NCBI GenBank assembly: GCA_028716765.1
Contig: JAQUPC010000041.1
Span: forward strand, 1 to 16,598
DNA length: 16,598 nt
Direction of reading: 5' to 3'
Source: Alphaproteobacteria bacterium
GTDB lineage: Bacteria > Pseudomonadota > Alphaproteobacteria > UBA9219
Shown here: in pieces, positions 1-6,315 of the stretch
How the letters are laid out: each line of letters opens with the position of its first letter
Position numbering within the stretch: the first letter of the stretch is position 1
The notes under the pieces: generated by a model
Told to the model about the DNA's origin: nothing
Databases searched by the model: none
The model's input: only the letters and a program-made list of their open reading frames with translations
Made by a program: the position numbers and the translations under genes

Positions 1-257
1 CGATCCACGGCGACTTGTTTCGCGACAACGCGCTGTTCGATCCGGAAGGCCGTCTCGCGGCGGTTATCGACTGGGGCTTCTGCGCCAGCGGCTTTCCCAT
101 GATTTTCGATCTTGCCATCGCCGCCAATGACTGGTGCCTTGCGGAAAGCTCCGGCGAACTTGCTCCTGATAAGATGGAGGCGTTGCTGCGCGGCCGCTGC
201 GCCATCGCGCCGCTGACGGAAACGGAACGCGAATCATGGCCGCTGGCGTTGCGCTAG
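1..257 (+). CDS. thrB: Homoserine kinase, C-terminal part up to an in-frame TAG (5' end outside window)
   Basis: ThrB of the aminoglycoside-phosphotransferase fold phosphorylates homoserine with ATP in cytoplasmic threonine synthesis. The frame is open from base 3 and the N-terminal lobe lies outside the window. It begins with IHGDLFRDN, the APH/ThrB catalytic loop with the catalytic Asp, followed by VIDWGF, holding the metal-binding Asp, and the DLAIAANDWC helix typical of ThrB rather than other APH kinases. The frame hits TAG at 255-257 after PLALR, but the next codons (258-389) continue in the same frame as ThrB-like C-terminal sequence. The gene is therefore interrupted by a nonsense codon about 43 codons early. 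It could be a pseudogene, a sequencing error or a read-through case. The TTG at 15-17 is an internal Leu codon, not a start. Family assignment is confident; the functional state is not known. Confidence 0.8.
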   Translation, partial: IHGDLFRDNALFDPEGRLAAVIDWGFCASGFPMIFDLAIAANDWCLAESSGELAPDKMEALLRGRCAIAPLTETERESWPLALR

Positions 258-389
258 GCGGCTTTGCGCTTCTGGCTGTCGCGCCTGCACGATCCCCATT
301 TTCAGCGCAGTCCGGACGGCAAGAAGTATGATCCGTTCGCCTTTCGGGACATCCTGCGCGCGCGGCAAAAATTGGCGGTGGCGTTCTGA
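258..389 (+). pseudogene. thrB: Continuation of thrB after the amber codon
   Basis: Directly after the TAG, the same frame reads AALRFWLSRLHDPHF and continues to a TGA at 387-389. AALRFWLSRL is the typical C-terminal helix of ThrB proteins, and the closing segment DPFAFRDILRARQ resembles the usual end of the family. Coding character is therefore preserved across the stop, so the nonsense change looks recent, erroneous or tolerated. No start codon with a ribosome binding site is visible that would make this a separate gene. The next gene begins 12 bases after the TGA. Confidence 0.7.
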
Positions 390-401
390 GAAAAAGCCGT
401 T

Positions 402-2294
402 ATGCATAAAGGCATGAAGAAAACGGCGGCCATGATCGGAAAAGCCTCGGTGTGCCATCAGGCGGGGCAGTTTGCGAAAGCCGAACGGCTTTATCGCGAT
501 ATTCTCAAGCTTGACGGGCGTCATGCCGACGCGCTGCGCCAACTGGGCCTTTTGTATCTCCATCTCAACCAGCCGGAACGCGCGGAGGAATATCTCGAAC
601 GCGCGCAACGCGTGCAGCCGGACAATCCTGAAATACTCGTTGGCCTTGGCGTGGCCTATCGCAATCAGGGCAAGAAAGACGAGGCCATGCGCTGGCACGT
701 GCAGGCCCAGCGCGCCAGGCCGGACGATCCCCTCATTTATAACAACATCGGCGGCCTGTATTACGAGCGCGGCAACTGGCACGACGCAATTCAGAATTTC
801 ACGCAGGCCTTGCGCCTTCAGCCCGCCTATGCCGAGGCGCACTACAATCTCGGCAACGTGTTTCGCAAGCAGGGCAGGATCGGCGACGCGATAGCCTGTT
901 ACGGGCAAGCTATACGTTCGTGCCCGGATTATCCCGAAGCGCTTCTCGATCTCGGCGTTGCGTTGTTTGAACAAGGACGGTTGAACGAAGCCGGGCTGTG
1001 TTATCAGCAGATTTTGCGCTTTCATCCCGATCATCCTTTGGCGCTGAACAATCTCGGCAACGTGTTCCGCCAAACCGGCAAGCCCGCCGAAGCCATCGGT
1101 CTTTACGAAAAGGCTCTGCGCCTGAAACCTGATTATGCCGAAGCTTATGTCAATTACGGAACAACGCTTCGCGATCAGGGGAAGCTGGATGAAGCGAAGG
1201 AGCGGTTTGAACAGGCCTTGCGTCTGAGGCCGGATTATGTGGGCGCGCTCGTCAGCCTCGGCACGATAGAACAGGATTTTGGCAAGCCCGGCGAGGCGGT
1301 TGCTTGTTATGAGCGGGCCTTGCAATTGGATCCGGATTCGCTCGATGCCGGGTGGAACGTTTCGCTGGCCTTGCTGGCGCTCGGCCGTTTCAGGGAAGGC
1401 TGGGCGCATTATGAAAAAGGCCTCGGCAGATCGGGTTTGCGCGGGCCGTTTGTGCACCGCGCGAAACGTTGGGACGGCGGCGCGTTTCCCGGCAAGCGTT
1501 TGCTGATCTGGAGTGAGCAGGGCCTCGGCGATTCATTGCAATTCGTGCGCTACGCCGCCATGTGCAAGGCGCAGGGGGGCGAGGTCATCGTGCAATGCCC
1601 GCCGCCGCTTGTGAGCCTGTTCAGGAATTGCCCGTTCATCGACAACGTTATTACGCTAAGCAACGAAAACGATTTTGATGCGCAGATCAGCATGATGAGC
1701 CTGCCGAAGGTTTTCGACACGGACCTCGATACCATACCCGCCGGTGTGCCCTATCTCTTCGTTGACGAAGACAGCCGCCGCAAATGGATGTCCCGCTTCG
1801 CGGACGCCCGTGGTTTAAAGGTTGGTCTGGTCTGGGCGGGGCAATCGCGCGAAGGCCTGATCAACGCGCAGATTATCGACAAGCGGCGCAGCCTTCATCT
1901 TCGCGAACTTCTGCCGTTTTTCGATGCCGGGGGCGTAAATTTTTACAATCTTCAGATGGGCAAGCCGTCGGCCCAGATCGACGAACTCGGTTTGCGCGGC
2001 AAGCTTATCGATTATACGGCAGACATTACGGACTTTGCCGATACGGCGGCGATTATCGAAAACCTCGATCTGGTCATCTCCGTTGATACGTCCGTCGTGC
2101 ATCTCGCGGGAGGGCTTGGCAAACCCGTTTGGGTGCTTTCGCGGCGCGATGCATGCTGGCGCTGGCTGCAGAACCGCGAGGACAGCCCGTGGTATCCCTC
2201 CGCCCGCATTTTCGGGCAACAGGAGCCGGGCGAGTGGGGGCCGGTGATTGAGAGGGTGCGAGATGCCCTTGAACGTGTGGCCGCGAAACATTGA
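402..2294 (+). CDS. TPR-repeat protein with C-terminal GT-B (GT9-like) glycosyltransferase domain
   Basis: The product has 630 residues. Residues about 13-340 hold roughly ten consecutive 34-residue TPR units with the usual pattern (for example NLGNVFRKQGRIGDAIACY, then A-x-x-x-x-P-D-Y at unit ends). From about residue 365 to the end is a GT-B fold resembling heptosyltransferase family 9: WSEQGLGDSLQFVRY near 369, KVGLVWAG opening the second Rossmann half, and ISVDTSVVHLAGGLGKPVWV as the nucleotide-sugar-binding segment. TPR-GT fusions of this kind are common in alphaproteobacteria; substrates are mostly unknown, with protein or surface-glycan modification usually proposed. There is no signal peptide, so it is probably cytoplasmic. 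It starts 12 bases after thrB. The ATG at 402 is preferred but lacks a clear Shine-Dalgarno, and ATGs at 414 and 432 are alternatives. No glycan gene cluster is adjacent. Confidence 0.85.
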   Translation: MHKGMKKTAAMIGKASVCHQAGQFAKAERLYRDILKLDGRHADALRQLGLLYLHLNQPERAEEYLERAQRVQPDNPEILVGLGVAYRNQGKKDEAMRWHVQAQRARPDDPLIYNNIGGLYYERGNWHDAIQNFTQALRLQPAYAEAHYNLGNVFRKQGRIGDAIACYGQAIRSCPDYPEALLDLGVALFEQGRLNEAGLCYQQILRFHPDHPLALNNLGNVFRQTGKPAEAIGLYEKALRLKPDYAEAYVNYGTTLRDQGKLDEAKERFEQALRLRPDYVGALVSLGTIEQDFGKPGEAVACYERALQLDPDSLDAGWNVSLALLALGRFREGWAHYEKGLGRSGLRGPFVHRAKRWDGGAFPGKRLLIWSEQGLGDSLQFVRYAAMCKAQGGEVIVQCPPPLVSLFRNCPFIDNVITLSNENDFDAQISMMSLPKVFDTDLDTIPAGVPYLFVDEDSRRKWMSRFADARGLKVGLVWAGQSREGLINAQIIDKRRSLHLRELLPFFDAGGVNFYNLQMGKPSAQIDELGLRGKLIDYTADITDFADTAAIIENLDLVISVDTSVVHLAGGLGKPVWVLSRRDACWRWLQNREDSPWYPSARIFGQQEPGEWGPVIERVRDALERVAAKH

Positions 2295-2320
2295 AAAGCC
2301 AGTGAAGACTTCCACTCGCC

Positions 2321-3181
2321 TCATTTAAAGGGCTGCGCTACGCGCCGGAGGCCCGCCTGATATTCGGGCGCGACGCGGTTGAACAGAGATTCCTCGATGC
2401 CGCGATAACGAACGTTGCGCACGCCTTGGCTCAACATATCGGCTAGAGCATTTTCGCCGCGCAAAACAGAGAACTGGTTTGGCATGGTCGCAATGGGGCC
2501 CGCAAGCGGAACCTCGCGCAGGACACCGGGATTATCGCGTATGAAGTCGGCGGCGCTGAAAGTATCGTTGATCACGACATCGGCCTTACGATAGATTACA
2601 TCAAGCATGACTTGCTTGGGGTCGGCTGAGTTTGGCAGCTGGTGCAATTTGATTTTAGGGAACATTTGCGCGGCGATATCAAGCGATATGTCGCCATCCA
2701 TGACGGCCATCGTGACATCGGGGCTGTTGACCTTTTCAAAAGCGTTATCGAACCGCCTGTCATCCGCGCGCGCATACAGATGAAACGTCTCAAACATCAT
2801 CGGCTCGACGTAGTGAAGGTAAAGAGCCGCCGAGGTCAGGAAAGGGCCGTCATCGCAAATAGCGTCCGCCTTGCCGCTTTTAAGGGTTTCAACCTGCTGA
2901 CCCTGTAAAATTTCAACCCATACTGCTCGGAGGCCGAGGCTTTCCGCCACCGCCGCGCAATATTCGATCTCAAAACCGCCGAGTTTCCCTGTGTTGGGGT
3001 CACGCGTGACGAACGGCGTCCAGAGAAAATACCCGAAGCGCAGCGTGCGGGTGCGCACCACGCGCTCGTAAACGGATTCCCGTGTGTTTTGGCTGGCCTG
3101 CGGCGGCAGGAATACGGCAAACCAGAACGCCGCGCAGGCGACGATGAGAGAAATAAAAACGATCCATTTTTGCATTGTCAT
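2321..3181 (-). CDS. Family-3 periplasmic solute-binding protein, probably membrane-anchored
   Basis: The product has 286 residues. A hydrophobic segment at about 5-25 follows a short MTMQKW start, and no convincing signal-peptidase I or lipobox site follows it, so it may remain as an N-terminal anchor. The rest resembles the SBP_bac_3 family that binds amino acids or similar solutes: RTLRFGYFLWTPFV, then GFEIEYCAAVAESLG, then an LKSGKADAICDDG stretch and DVIYRKADVVINDTFSAADF. In canonical ABC uptake the gene sits beside permease and ATPase genes; none is here. It lies only 5 bases after the receiver-protein gene, so the two are very likely co-transcribed. A sensory rather than transport role is possible, because such domains also serve as ligand-binding sensors, but this is inference. 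The ATG at 3181 is chosen; an ATG two codons later would serve as well. Confidence 0.8.
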   Translation of the reverse strand: MTMQKWIVFISLIVACAAFWFAVFLPPQASQNTRESVYERVVRTRTLRFGYFLWTPFVTRDPNTGKLGGFEIEYCAAVAESLGLRAVWVEILQGQQVETLKSGKADAICDDGPFLTSAALYLHYVEPMMFETFHLYARADDRRFDNAFEKVNSPDVTMAVMDGDISLDIAAQMFPKIKLHQLPNSADPKQVMLDVIYRKADVVINDTFSAADFIRDNPGVLREVPLAGPIATMPNQFSVLRGENALADMLSQGVRNVRYRGIEESLFNRVAPEYQAGLRRVAQPFK

Positions 3182-3186
3182 AAATC

Positions 3187-3648
3187 TTATCGATGAGAAT
3201 TTGTCTGCGCTTGCTTTGGCTGAACCGTTTCTCCCGGTTCCTTGGGTGACAAACCGTTTTCGCGCAGTAGTTTATTAACAAAACTATTATCGTTTTCTGC
3301 ATCCCATAAAATTTCAAGAAGATCGCGTTTTTGGTATATGCCAACGGCGCCTTCAGCTTTAAAAATCTCCGTCGCCGCCGTAACCAAAAGAGGTCTTTTG
3401 ATTGCGCCGTTGCGGCTTTGGGCAAGCCACAAAGTTTTCAGATAAGCAGCAACTTCGTCGCCGCGCGTCTTCCATCGCAACGTTCTGTCGAGAATGACGA
3501 TGTCGATATCCTGATTTTCTTTTAAAAGCCGGATTGCTTCCCATGTTGCCTGGGCGTAGAGCAGAATATTTTCCCCGCAGGGTTCGAGGGTCAAACCGTA
3601 TTCCATGCGCGTTTCAGGGACATCTTCGACAATAAGAATCTTCGCCAC
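3187..3648 (-). CDS. Stand-alone response-regulator receiver-like protein
   Basis: The product has 153 residues and starts at GTG, with AAGGAGA six bases upstream. The receiver fold is recognisable: KILIVEDV with acidic residues E8/D9, IVILDRTL with the presumed phospho-acceptor D54, LLVTAA with T90, and IYQKRD with K107 in the place of the conserved lysine. It differs from CheY-type receivers: the segment after D54 is charged (TLRWKTRGDE), the D-to-T spacing is long, and the usual KP after the last strand is KR. No output domain follows, only a Lys/Gln/Pro-rich tail from about 133. It is the first gene of a likely operon with the solute-binding protein and is divergent from the XRE regulator. 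No histidine kinase is in the window. The receiver call is fairly secure; phosphorylation is unproven. Confidence 0.7.
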   Translation of the reverse strand: MAKILIVEDVPETRMEYGLTLEPCGENILLYAQATWEAIRLLKENQDIDIVILDRTLRWKTRGDEVAAYLKTLWLAQSRNGAIKRPLLVTAATEIFKAEGAVGIYQKRDLLEILWDAENDNSFVNKLLRENGLSPKEPGETVQPKQAQTNSHR

Positions 3649-3654
3649 CGTAAT

Positions 3655-3661
3655 TCTCCTT
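3655..3661 (-). promoter_or_regulatory. Shine-Dalgarno of the receiver gene (decides the GTG start)
   Basis: On the minus strand the sequence AAGGAGA is followed by six bases and then GTG at 3648-3646. This strong ribosome binding site supports the GTG as the true start. Confidence 0.75.
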
Positions 3662-3751
3662 TCAAAAATAAATGAACGATACCCCAGTTAACCGACAGGG
3701 AGCGGCAGAAACAACATATATATTTACTTTCACTACACAATATGCGCAGTA

Positions 3752-3781
3752 TAGGCAGTTTCCGGGAGGAGGAACTGCCTA
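3752..3781. promoter_or_regulatory. Inverted repeat enclosing the Shine-Dalgarno of the XRE gene
   Basis: TAGGCAGTT at 3752-3760 and AACTGCCTA at 3773-3781 are perfect 9-base inverted arms separated by 12 bases. The loop holds GGGAGGAGG (3764-3772), the ribosome binding site of the ATG at 3784. As DNA, this has the dyad symmetry expected of an operator for a dimeric XRE-type repressor and would suit autoregulation. As RNA, it would form a hairpin with the Shine-Dalgarno in the loop just before the start codon. The symmetry is seen directly; either function is inference. Confidence 0.6.
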
Positions 3782-3783
3782 AA

Positions 3784-4533
3784 ATGATCACGATCAGCCA
3801 GATACGCGCGGCGCGGGCGCTTTTGAACTGGACGCAAGGCGATCTTGCGAAAAAATGCGGGCTCTCGCTGCGCGCGCTCAACAGCATCGAGCGCGGGCTT
3901 GCGTTGCCGCGTCTCGACAACCTGCGGTCGATTCAGGAAACGTTCGAAAGAGCGGATATCGAGTTTCAGGAATTCGACGGCGTGCGGCGGCGCACCGAAC
4001 GGCTGGAAATTCTCAAGTTCGAAGGGGTGCATTGCATGGAACAACATCTTGTCGATGTCGTTCAAAGCATGCAGGCGCCCGGCGAGGTGTTGATGAGCCT
4101 CGGCAGCGAAAAGAAGTTTACGGGCCTTCGCGCAAAAACGCTTGACGATTATTTCGCGCATCTGGCGCGCCACGGCATTACGGAACGCGGGTTGGTTGCA
4201 AACGGCGAAACCTTCGTCGTCGGCCGCCCTTCGGCTTATCGCTGGTTGTCGCCCGAGGCTTTCAGCCAGGTCGCCTACGTTGTCTACAGCGACACGGTTA
4301 TTTTCCTCATTCCCAAGAAACCGCTTCGCACTATACTTATCCGTAGTCCGTCGATGGCCGAGATGTTCCGCCGCCAGTTCGAGTTCAATTGGAAAACGGC
4401 GGAAACCCCGTGGTTTGCGAAACGTTATAAGGAAGGCGATCCAAAAGAGCCGTGGTCGTCAACAAAGGCGGCAGGGGCGCGGGAATGGATTGCCAGCAGC
4501 AGGCGATTTGCGGACAACACCGAAGGACGTTAA
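3784..4533 (+). CDS. XRE-family HTH regulator with PLD/TrmB-like C-terminal effector domain
   Basis: The product has 249 residues. Residues 1-60 are a Cro/CI helix-turn-helix: ISQIRAARALLNWTQGDLA, then KCGLSLRALNSIERG, the classic XRE pattern. The remainder (about 75-225) contains EQHLVDVVQSM, MSLGSEKKFTGLR, YRWLSPEAF, VVYSDTVIFLI and a closing FEFNWKTAETPW. That order resembles the phospholipase-D-like effector domain seen behind TrmB-type HTHs, though no HKD catalytic motif is present, so a sensor role is more likely than catalysis. I chose the ATG at 3784 over an upstream in-frame ATG at 3742 because GGAGGAGG precedes it and homology begins there. It is divergent from the receiver/solute-binding operon, which it may control (inference), and converges on pheA with a 4-base gap. 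Confidence 0.8.
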   Translation: MITISQIRAARALLNWTQGDLAKKCGLSLRALNSIERGLALPRLDNLRSIQETFERADIEFQEFDGVRRRTERLEILKFEGVHCMEQHLVDVVQSMQAPGEVLMSLGSEKKFTGLRAKTLDDYFAHLARHGITERGLVANGETFVVGRPSAYRWLSPEAFSQVAYVVYSDTVIFLIPKKPLRTILIRSPSMAEMFRRQFEFNWKTAETPWFAKRYKEGDPKEPWSSTKAAGAREWIASSRRFADNTEGR

Positions 4534-4537
4534 GAGG

Positions 4538-5374
4538 CTAGGCTGCCCGGAACTTATGCGCCGGATAGGTGCCCATGACCTTGATTTCGTGGGCGAAGAA
4601 GGCGAGTTCTTCCATGGCCAATTTCAGAGGCGTTTCCTCGGGGTGGCCCTCGACATCAAGATAAAACTGCGCCGCCGTGAACTTGCCGTCCACGAGATAG
4701 CTTTCCAGTTTGGTGATGTTGATGCCGTTGGTGGCAAAACCGCCCAGCGCCTTGTAGAGAGCGGCCGGAACGCTGCGCACGCGGAAGACCATAGTCGTGA
4801 TGCAGGGCTGCGCGCCTGGCCCCGGCGTTTGCGCCTTCTTCGCCATAATAAGAAAGCGCGTGGTGTTGTTGCGCTGGTCGGCGATGTCTTCCGCGAGGCT
4901 TTGCAGATTATGCAGTTTTCCTGCCAGCGACGAGGCAATGGCGGCGATCGTTGTGTCGCCGGATTTCGCCACGAGTTCGGCCGCCAGCGCGTTGTCGGCG
5001 TTGACAATCGGCGTGATGTTGCGGGCGCGCAGCCATTTGCGGCATTGCGCCAGCGATTGCACGTGCGCGTGCGCCTGCCGGATTGTCTCCAGCCGCGCGC
5101 CGGGAAGGGCGAGAAGATGATGAATGACGGGCTGGTAATGCTCGCCGATGATATGCAGCCCGCCTTCAGGCAGAAGGCGGTGCATATCGGCGACGCGTCC
5201 CGCCACCGAGTTCTCGATCGGCAACATGGCGAATTCCGCGCGGCCTTCGTGCACGGCGGCGAAAACGTCCTCAAAAGACAGGCAGGGCACGGTCGCGAAA
5301 TCGGGCGCTGCGGCCTGACAGGCGAGGTCGGAATAGGCGCCCGGAGCGCCCTGAAAAGCGATGCGTTTCGTCAT
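4538..5374 (-). CDS. pheA: Prephenate dehydratase, monofunctional
   Basis: The enzyme converts prephenate to phenylpyruvate, the committed step to phenylalanine, in the cytoplasm. The product has 278 residues, normal for a monofunctional enzyme without chorismate mutase. The catalytic domain spans about 3-178, opening IAFQGAPGAYSD and containing LPIENSVAG near 51 and the TRF active-site triad at T172-R173-F174 within NNTTRF. The C-terminal ACT domain (about 191-272) carries GINITKLESYL, equivalent to the ESRP-type phenylalanine-binding motif, so feedback inhibition by Phe is expected. It ends with TAG, evidence that TAG is a normal stop here. The ATG at 5374 fits the family N-terminus, although no Shine-Dalgarno is visible. 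It is divergent from hisN. Confidence 0.95.
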   Translation of the reverse strand: MTKRIAFQGAPGAYSDLACQAAAPDFATVPCLSFEDVFAAVHEGRAEFAMLPIENSVAGRVADMHRLLPEGGLHIIGEHYQPVIHHLLALPGARLETIRQAHAHVQSLAQCRKWLRARNITPIVNADNALAAELVAKSGDTTIAAIASSLAGKLHNLQSLAEDIADQRNNTTRFLIMAKKAQTPGPGAQPCITTMVFRVRSVPAALYKALGGFATNGINITKLESYLVDGKFTAAQFYLDVEGHPEETPLKLAMEELAFFAHEIKVMGTYPAHKFRAA

Positions 5375-5395
5375 GCCGACTGGGTGCTCTATTTC

Positions 5396-5433
5396 GCGCG
5401 TTTCGTCAAGACGGGATGGCGAAAAAAACGCGC
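5396..5433. promoter_or_regulatory. Inverted repeat in the pheA-hisN intergenic region
   Basis: GCGCGTTT at 5396-5403 and AAACGCGC at 5426-5433 are perfect 8-base inverted arms with a 22-base loop, followed on the plus strand by TTTT. It lies 22-59 bases upstream of the pheA start and about 67 bases upstream of hisN. It could be an operator shared by the divergent genes or a weak terminator-like hairpin in a hisN leader. The large loop and short T run make a real terminator uncertain. Confidence 0.4.
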
Positions 5434-5499
5434 TTTTCCGGCCTTTTCTTCCCCGGACGGCGGCGCTAGTCTTCCTTCCGAAACCGGAGAGAAGCCTTT

Positions 5500-6315
5500 A
5501 TGCCCAATGAAACCTGTCCTCGCGAGCTTATAGACTTTGCCCGTCAATTAGCCGAGGCAAGCGGCGAGATTATCCGCCCCGCATTCCGCGCGTCCTTTGC
5601 CATGGAAGGCAAGGCCGATCATTCGCCTGTCACGGAAATCGATCGCAAGGCGGAAGAAGCCTTGCGGCGGATTCTGGCGGACAGATATCCCGATCACGGA
5701 ATCTGGGGCGAGGAATACGGGAAAAGCAATATCGACGCCGAGTATGTCTGGGTGCTCGACCCCATCGACGGCACGCGCGCGTTTATTGTCGGCAAGCCCG
5801 TCTTCGGCACGTTGATCGCCCTTTTGCACAAGGGTGTTCCCATTTTAGGCGTGATCGATCAGCCCGTTTCGCGCGAGCGCTGGATTGGGGCCAAGGGGCA
5901 TGCGACGTTATACAACGGCCAGCCCTGCCGGACGCGTTCCTGCGCCGCGTTGGGCGATGCCGTGGCGATCATTACGCCAAACCTGCTTCTTGAAACCCCT
6001 AATGCCGGATTGCCGGATTACTTGCGGCCCTTTCAACTTGTTGCGCAAGCCTGCAAAACCTACAGCACCGCAGGCGGCGATTGCTACGGCCACGGGCTTC
6101 TTGCTTCCGGTCATTGCGACCTTATCATTGAAGACGATTACAAGCTGCACGATTATGCCGCGCTGGTGCCTATTATCGAAGGGGCGGGCGGTATGATCAC
6201 GGATTGGGAGGGACGGCCTCTCCGGCCTTCGCTGGGCGAAACCGTTACCGTCATGGCCGCCGGGGACCTTCGCGCCGGACGCGCGGTTCTTAGCCTGTTG
6301 CGGCCCGCCCCATGA
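5500..6315 (+). CDS. hisN: Histidinol-phosphatase, inositol-monophosphatase family
   Basis: The product has 271 residues with the metal-dependent IMPase fold: GEEYG (E71/E72), then VLDPIDGTRAF (D87, D90, T92) as the two metal-binding signatures, and HDYAALVPIIEGAGG as the C-terminal signature with its metal-binding Asp. The stretch GGDCYGHGLLASGHCDLII is characteristic of HisN-type histidinol phosphatases rather than SuhB or CysQ, so dephosphorylation of histidinol phosphate in histidine synthesis is the best call; another small phosphate ester is possible. GGAGAG lies eight bases upstream of the ATG. Its last four bases overlap the start of the hpnL-like gene (ATGA), suggesting translational coupling. 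No other his gene is in the window. Confidence 0.85.
   Translation: MPNETCPRELIDFARQLAEASGEIIRPAFRASFAMEGKADHSPVTEIDRKAEEALRRILADRYPDHGIWGEEYGKSNIDAEYVWVLDPIDGTRAFIVGKPVFGTLIALLHKGVPILGVIDQPVSRERWIGAKGHATLYNGQPCRTRSCAALGDAVAIITPNLLLETPNAGLPDYLRPFQLVAQACKTYSTAGGDCYGHGLLASGHCDLIIEDDYKLHDYAALVPIIEGAGGMITDWEGRPLRPSLGETVTVMAAGDLRAGRAVLSLLRPAP

Noticed and set aside
1..389. TAG reassigned to an amino acid in this organism
   Set aside because: pheA, the DUF4405-like gene and the secreted hydrolase-like gene all end naturally at TAG, with no family-like sequence beyond it.
234..1457. 407-codon open frame antisense to the TPR gene
   Set aside because: It mirrors the TPR repeat region, has no recognisable domain, and arises from the GC-rich codon pattern of the gene on the other strand.
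3742..3783. Upstream ATG extension of the XRE protein
   Set aside because: The 14 extra residues lie within the inverted repeat and the ribosome binding site, and homology starts at the ATG at 3784.
4142..5533. 463-codon plus-strand frame over the XRE end and antisense to pheA
   Set aside because: It crosses a well-supported XRE gene in another frame and a conserved pheA on the opposite strand; the translation is Arg-rich shadow sequence.
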